Source: Erythrobasidium yunnanense
Lineage: Eukaryota; Basidiomycota; Cystobasidiomycetes; Erythrobasidiales; Erythrobasidiaceae
Length of the DNA stretch: 64,000 nt
Assembly (NCBI GenBank): GCA_001600175.1
Contig: BCJC01000002.1
Coordinates: 1,709,111-1,773,110, forward strand
Direction of reading: 5' to 3'
Shown here: piece after piece, positions 58,966 through 64,000 of the stretch
Numbering within the stretch: position 1 is the first letter of the stretch
Layout: each line of letters begins with the position of its first letter
Position numbers and translations under genes: made by a program
Notes under the pieces: generated by a model
The model's database searches: none
Told to the model about the DNA's origin: nothing
What the model saw: only the letters and a program-made list of their open reading frames with translations

Positions 58966-60939
58966 TTAATGCTTATGCCTATTCTGCAACTGTTCTACCT
59001 TGGCATACTCTTTCTCACGCCAGCGTGACCCGAAGACAATCGCAGCTATCAGTAAGGCAGCCATGGCGATCTGCAACCCTGCAAATAGACCTCCTGCGCC
59101 CTTGTATCCTAGATTCTCGAAGGCGTAAGGGAAGTAGAAGGGCCCGAGGAACGCAAAGATCTGCGCAAGGTTTGATGTGAGCGGAAGCACTGTGATTCAG
59201 GAAGAATGGACACACCTGTCGCCAGAAGGCAGTGAAGAGAGCCGCTCTTCGTGCTGCGATTGGTCCGAGAGGACCTTGACTTTCAACAGCGTAAGTCACG
59301 CACGGTGTAGCTGTACAATCGATGTCAGCATGTCTCAGCAGAACGAGAAAGTGATTTTAGACTTACTAACGAGCTGTAAGCCAAACATTGCGATGCCTCC
59401 TCCAATAAGCGGCGTGACATTCCATCTTCCAGCCGTGGTATTGTCGAGCTGGATGAAGAACACCAGAATGCCGATGAAGCAGAGCACCACTCCTGGCAAT
59501 GCGAAAGGTAGTCTGTATTCCGGCTTGCGTGTACCGTTCGCTCGCTTGGTCCTCCAAGCCATGAAGCGATCTGAGCCGTAGCCTGCAATAGGCTCACCTA
59601 GAAGAGCGCCAACAAGGTACTACCGTTATGCAATCAGCTTTCGAGTGAGCTGAAGAAAGGGCCAGACGTACTGCTATGAACTGCAGACCGGTTTGCTGTG
59701 GATTGAGCAGGTATTTCCGGCCCAGCAGTGCAGGCGTCTCGACCGTAAGGAGCACGTTTGTGAAGGTAAAGCAGACTGCATAGACAGTAGCGGATAACAT
59801 AACGCTCGGTACGATAAACATAGAAAGCGGAGCGAGAGCATCGTATGCGAGGTACTTCCACGGTCTTCGATCCCATCGTCGAAAACTGATATACGGCGTG
59901 TACCATTTCGTCGCTGGAAGAGTTTTCTCGGTGGTCTCTACGGCAGGAACGTCGACGGCTGTACGGTCATCACCTGATACGAGCACACGCTGAGGACGGT
60001 CATAGAGCGTTTCTGGTCCGAAAGGAATGTAGAGTACAAATTCCGCCAGGAAGATGATGGCAAGGATGTCTGGGAGCTGTGTAAGTTACCATACTATTAA
60101 GGAAAGTGAAGAACCTACAGAACACCCATTGTCTATCCTTATGCTGCACGACGAAGCCGAAGATGAGGGGAGCCAACGGTGGTCCTAGACCGACCAGCAA
60201 AGCCCATACTCCCATCGCACGACCTCTTTCGTGCGCAAAGAACATCTCTGTAACTGTTGCTGCTCCAATAGCTTGTGGAGGGCACGTCGCGATAGCTTGC
60301 AGTACTCGAACAGCCATCAATGTGCCATAGGAGTTGCAGTAGGCGCATGCGAAGGAGAGAGCGGCGGAGAGAAGTGTCGATAGGAGGAAGACGGGTCTTC
60401 TGCCTATCCTCGAAGATACGGGACTCCATAGAAGCGGAAAGACACCAAGAAAGAGGATTTGTACTGTGATGACATGCTTCAGCTTGGCTTTTCTGCTAGG
60501 GGCAAGCATGCTCACCTGATGTAAGGTATGAAGCTTGAGTGATGGAAATGCCAAACTCTTCACTAAAAACTTCGTATGCCGGAATAATCGCTGCAGCCTG
60601 TCAAACAAGACAATCAGCTGATTCCTAGTGCAAGCGCTGTGTGAAACGTACAGCAAAGGGACCCATAAGCGTATGCCACGCTACCAGTCCAAGCATCGTA
60701 TTCTTTCTCCATGCTGGCCAGTTGAGCGGATCTTGAGGCTCATCCGATGGCATGGGTTCTAGGTCTACCCGACCATGTCTTTCGTAGACTTTGGATAATC
60801 CTGCTGCAGATACATCTTCTCGAAGCGTAGTCTCAGGCTTGCCAGTCAGGCTGCTCATCTTGCCGGCTTGAGGTGCCTTTTCACTATCTGCAGCGGTCGC
60901 ATTGACAGGGTCCGCAAGGGACTGAGTTGCTTTGTCCAT
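58966..60939 (-). CDS. MFS transporter (12-helix, DHA1-like), 551 residues
   Basis: Exons 60939-60652, 60597-60516, 60463-60126, 60076-59672, 59619-59367, 59310-59216, 59160-58966. A polar ~75-residue start contains DPLNWPAWRK, the typical lead into fungal MFS helices. Helix 2-3 loop motif A-like SSRIGRRPVFLLS, FFAHERGRAMGVWALLVGLG and a long central loop with WYTPYISFRRWDRRPWKYL follow. Later helices include FALPGVVLCFIGILVFFIQL and GGLFAGLQIAMAALLIAAIV. The split after QW at 60126 uses GTGTTC as donor because only this phase works. Substrate unknown; such proteins export drugs or carry small metabolites. Confidence 0.88.
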
Positions 60940-61428
60940 GACTGTGCAGTATTGTAGTGATGGTCAAGAAGACAGGGTGGCCCCGAGCAAGAAGAAAGAA
61001 GAAGGAGCTCTTTTTAGATTTTGCAGCTGTCTCGGCGTATTTGCTCTGGATAAACGGTTCTTCTCTCGTATTGAAGTAGGTACTGTGCGGTGATAAGCCT
61101 GCTACATTAGTAAAGCATCAGGATTTTCCCCCAGAGATCCCCAGAGAGAGGCAGTTTTAGATTCGGCAGGCAGAGATGAGCGTCATCAGAGTCGGATGTC
61201 AGCTTTCCGCAGGTAACGCTTTCAATTGCGAATAGCTTTGCTTTGTTTTCACTGCTGAGTTGTACGTTATGACTTGTAAGATAGATGTGTTCTTGGGTGA
61301 AGAGGCGTAGAAGCCGAAGTCGAAGCTAGCTCGAGATGAGAGGTCGACCTCCGACTGACCGATAGCTAGAAGTCGCGTAGTCTCCTTTAAGTGATCATCA
61401 GCAACACACCTTAAGCAACACCAACACC
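60940..61428. other. divergent intergenic region
   Basis: About 490 bases holding the promoters of the MFS transporter and of the alpha/beta hydrolase gene. No exon, RNA gene or repeat supported. Confidence 0.5.
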
Positions 61429-62267
61429 ATGACCTCTCCCAAGAAACGCGCCAGTCTCGACACGGCGCCGTCCTCCGGCAGACCTCGCGCAAAGTCGCTG
61501 GCTCAGAAGGTATATCTGCCTATCAAGGTGCGTGTACACTCAGTCTATACTCAGTAGAGGAGCATAGCTGATGTTGTAAGCTTGCAGGAAGTACGTTCAA
61601 AAGTCGACGTGTTTGGGCGAGGTGGAGAAAGCCGTATCTGACTCTGAATATCTCTCGCGCGCAGCCGGCAGATCACACTGTACCTGCTGTGCTCCATGCT
61701 GGAATGACTCTATCGTTCTCAGAGCAAGCAGTAATCATTTTGAGCGGTGCCGGCAATGGCACCTCCGGTCCAGATGGTCAGTCCTGCACTTCATCCATCT
61801 CGTTCGCATCGATATCACTGACTACATGATACTACGCAGACACCTTCATTGAGCTCGCCGACAGGCTCGCCAAGAAAGCCGGCTTGCCCACCATCCGACT
61901 CGAGTACAAAGAGGTTCCCAAAGCCGACCACATCCAACCCGACATCCTAGCCTGTGCAACCTATCTCAAGACCAACTTCTCAAGCCATCGTTTCCTGATT
62001 GGCGGATGCTCGAATGGAATCGAGTCCGTCTCTGCTCTGCTGAAAGAGAAAGGTGAAGAGAATTATGCGGGGTTGTTCTGGGTAGATCCGAAGAGCGTCG
62101 ATGGACTGCCTGAGAAGGCACCTGCGCTTATCTTTGATAGTGAGGGACACTTCAAGGCGGATCACGAAAGTAAGGGAAACAAGACTGTCAAACCTTACAA
62201 GCCAGAGGACGATATCGTAGGAGAGATCTATCAGTACGCAGCAAAGACACTCGGAAAGACAAACTAA
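61429..62267 (+). CDS. small alpha/beta hydrolase (Tex30/KANL3-like), 222 residues
   Basis: Exons 61429-61527, 61592-61621, 61665-61776 and 61840-62267. After a basic start (SPKKRASL) the core reads VIILSGAGNGTSGPD, FIELADRLAKKAGLPTIRLE, then RFLIGGCSNGIESVSALL with a G-C-S-N-G nucleophile elbow, YAGLFWVDP and KAPALIFDSEGHFKAD, where the acid and His of the triad probably lie. This is the dienelactone-hydrolase-like fold of the Tex30/KANL3 group, cytosolic proteins of poorly known substrate. The 30-nt exon 2 is the weak point: the acceptor GGAAG at 61591 is chosen because it alone keeps the frame, and its intron to exon 3 is only 43 nt. Confidence 0.75.
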
Positions 62268-63532
62268 GCTTCATTAGCTGCGCTACATGGGAGCAACAAG
62301 GTCAAGACGGGAACGAACCAACAAGAAAACAGATTCAGTGCAAATCGGAAACCTTGTAGCTAGTACTGTGAGAGGAGCTCGGAATTAAAGAAAACCTGTA
62401 ACTGGGATGCTGTCGCAAATTCTTAACCCCTTTCAAGGGATGGATATCCTTGACCTGCTGCTGGAGATTTTGTCCGTGCAGTGGCGGCCTTAGCCTTTTA
62501 CTGGCCGTTTGAAAGGGTATGTGAAATCTGCTCTTGTCTCCGCTCAGACTACCTAGCTGCTAGCATGCTAGTGTGCAGGTGAGCGTTGAAGAGCTATTGG
62601 GCTTGAGAGTCATCTGACGGCATGAGTATCTAGATACGTAATGCACAAGCGCGCTTGGTCAGCTCCCTGATCCTGTCTGCATTGTCACCCTGCACAATGT
62701 CAAGCGTCAAGATTCTACAGCTGTGCCCAAGTGACAAAGATCGAGCAACACGAGTAAACACATATTAGACGTAAGCAGCTTCTACCAATGTAGGATCTCT
62801 GACAGCGCGGCTGGCCTCGCTCCTTTTTTTTCTGAATTCAAGCAGACCTCTTCCGCTGGACTGCATCATGGGCTCGCAAAGTCAGCTGGATCCGAAGAAC
62901 CATCATTACCATCTCTCCAACCTAGGAGCCGGTTCATGCGCCTCCAGGACCACGACTCAAATGTCCTCCCCTTTCCTGTGTCTGGACTCCTAAAGACTAG
63001 CCGTTCCGACATGCACAATCACCTGTGCGCATCGATAGCTGCCCAACAATGGCGCACGGCGAGCGAAGGGCTTGAGGCGAAGGCGATAAACACACAGCGA
63101 GTGTGCTGGCCCCCATGCTCCAGCGATCAGCTGAATCCTCAACGATGATTTGGAAACCCCGTCTGACTGTCGCACTTTTCAACATCTTTCTCGTTTACAT
63201 CTGCCTCCCTTCCGCAGTATGCATGCTCTTATTAAGGGCATGTAGCTCCTGAGCTCGACGACCGTCATTAAGATTGCAAGTCCTGCAGTTGCGCCATGCC
63301 TTCCAGTGGTAGAAAGGGATGGTTCTGTCCTCCCACCGAAGCGTCCAAATCACTCTGACACGACACAGGCACTGACGCGCGCTTTGGTCGCCAAAGCAAC
63401 CGTTTCCTAACGGTCTTGACGTAGTTTTCTTGATCGAGCAGAATAGCCAAGCGGAGTCCTTCTCTTACTCTTTCTCACTCTGCTCTTTCCTCTCTCTTCT
63501 CTATCCTCTAGCTAATCGTGACTGAATTGACG
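62268..63532. other. long intergenic region of about 1.26 kb
   Basis: The longest gap in the window. A 41-codon frame starting with ATG at 62868 and short minus-strand frames around 62990-63450 lack supporting splice sites or recognisable products. A pyrimidine-rich tract stands at its 3' end. An unseen short or non-coding gene is possible. Confidence 0.45.
63458..63509 (+). promoter_or_regulatory. pyrimidine-rich tract just upstream of the last gene
   Basis: About 50 bases of almost pure C/T end in CTCTAG 23 bases before the ATG at 63533. CT-rich tracts near start sites are common in strongly expressed fungal promoters. The same pattern could instead be the 3' end of a 5'-UTR intron. Confidence 0.35.
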
Positions 63533-64000
63533 ATGCTGTTCTCTCTCGTTCCCCTAACTTCCCTCCTATACGCCCTACGAGTAACGGCACAATGGGAAAA
63601 CACAGGCTGTGTAATGGACGCAGGGAGTGACTTGATGAACTGTTTAGGAAACTATGCGTCTATCCCACCCGCTGCTCCAACTGGCTTATCGAGCCATGTC
63701 GAAGCTGCTTTCTACTGTGATATCTAGTAGGTCGCGTAATCACCTTACTTCCTGGAAGAGGTTGATAACAGTATGCATTATATAGCCAACAACTTGCGGA
63801 CTGTTGGGCTGTTGGCAAATACTGCAGAGAATGGCTTCCTCTACAAACAGCCGCTGACAAGTTCTGCGCACTCGCAAACGGCACAACGTTAGAAGGCGTC
63901 AACGCTACTTCATCATCTTCATCATTACCTTCTACCACTATTTCAACGTCGTCCGGCGTGTTGACGATACAGACTCTTCTACCGACTCCCGGCACGCCAA
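63533..64000 (+). CDS. secreted Cys-rich protein with Ser/Thr-rich linker, N-terminal part (cut by window edge)
   Basis: Exons 63533-63726 and 63786 to the right edge, joined by a GTAGGT...TATAG intron in phase 2. A signal peptide (MLFSLVPLTSLLYALRVTA) is followed by QWENTGCVMDAG, MNCLGNYASIP, AAFYCDIYQQLADCWAVGKY and CREWLPLQTAADKFC: six or more cysteines in about 90 residues, spaced somewhat like CFEM-type fungal modules. A Ser/Thr-rich segment (TSSSSSLPSTTISTSSG) then suggests O-glycosylation and perhaps a GPI-anchored wall protein. The end of the gene lies outside the window, so this is not tested. Confidence 0.68.

Noticed and set aside
62868-62993. 41-codon frame beginning MGSQSQLDPKNHHYHL
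   Set aside because: Too short, no donor site or second exon found, no known similarity.

Overview
The window looks like nuclear DNA of a basidiomycete fungus with a compact genome. About 27 protein genes sit on both strands with short spacers, often 80-400 bp. Nearly all genes are split by very short introns, mostly 45-70 nt, with GT...AG ends, a CTRAY-like branch site and a short 3' tail. The gene set is fungal or general eukaryotic (trehalose-phosphate phosphatase, PEF-type calcium protein, CCT8, BCS1, NPC1, OMA1, eIF2A). A small-genome Pucciniomycotina-type fungus would fit, but the species is inferred from style only. I saw no transposon, CRISPR, tRNA or rRNA. Exon chains below were joined by hand. 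Every chain given in full keeps an open frame, and exceptions are flagged.

Layout. 1-4931: 3' end of an MFS transporter, trehalose-6-phosphate phosphatase (TPS2 type), and a small hydrophilic protein. 5113-8452 (minus): a secreted protein, then two tandem paralogues of an unrecognised family whose N-terminal tails carry PKA-type RRxS-L/V/I motifs. 8847-8886: a perfect 40-bp palindrome. 9185-11615: F-box-like protein and a penta-EF-hand protein. 11921-14043 (minus): a single-pass membrane protein with a Q/Y-rich tail and a doubtful small gene. 14243-24322 (plus): a PH-RhoGAP and a 2109-residue disordered protein. 24563-31495 (minus): small basic protein, sorbose-reductase-like SDR, LARGE-type glycosyltransferase, eIF2A. 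32276-42898 (plus): second RhoGAP with C-terminal coiled coil, GDSL esterase (apparently frameshifted), small hydrophilic protein, OMA1, GH20 hexosaminidase. 43149-45227 (minus): CCT8. 45693-49733 (plus): TBC protein with altered catalytic fingers. 49886-60939 (minus): BCS1, cyclophilin H, oligoribonuclease, NPC1, an MFS transporter. 61429-64000 (plus): alpha/beta hydrolase and the start of a secreted Cys-rich protein.

No single operon-like system is present. The items most worth a second look are: (1) the tandem paralogue pair with PKA-motif tails, whose exon junctions all fall inside the motif; (2) a likely AT-AC intron with U2-like sites in the cyclophilin H gene, next to a GC-AG intron in the neighbouring oligoribonuclease gene; (3) a TBC domain in which the usual Arg finger reads Gln and the usual Gln finger reads Arg; and (4) the 40-bp palindrome upstream of the paralogue pair.
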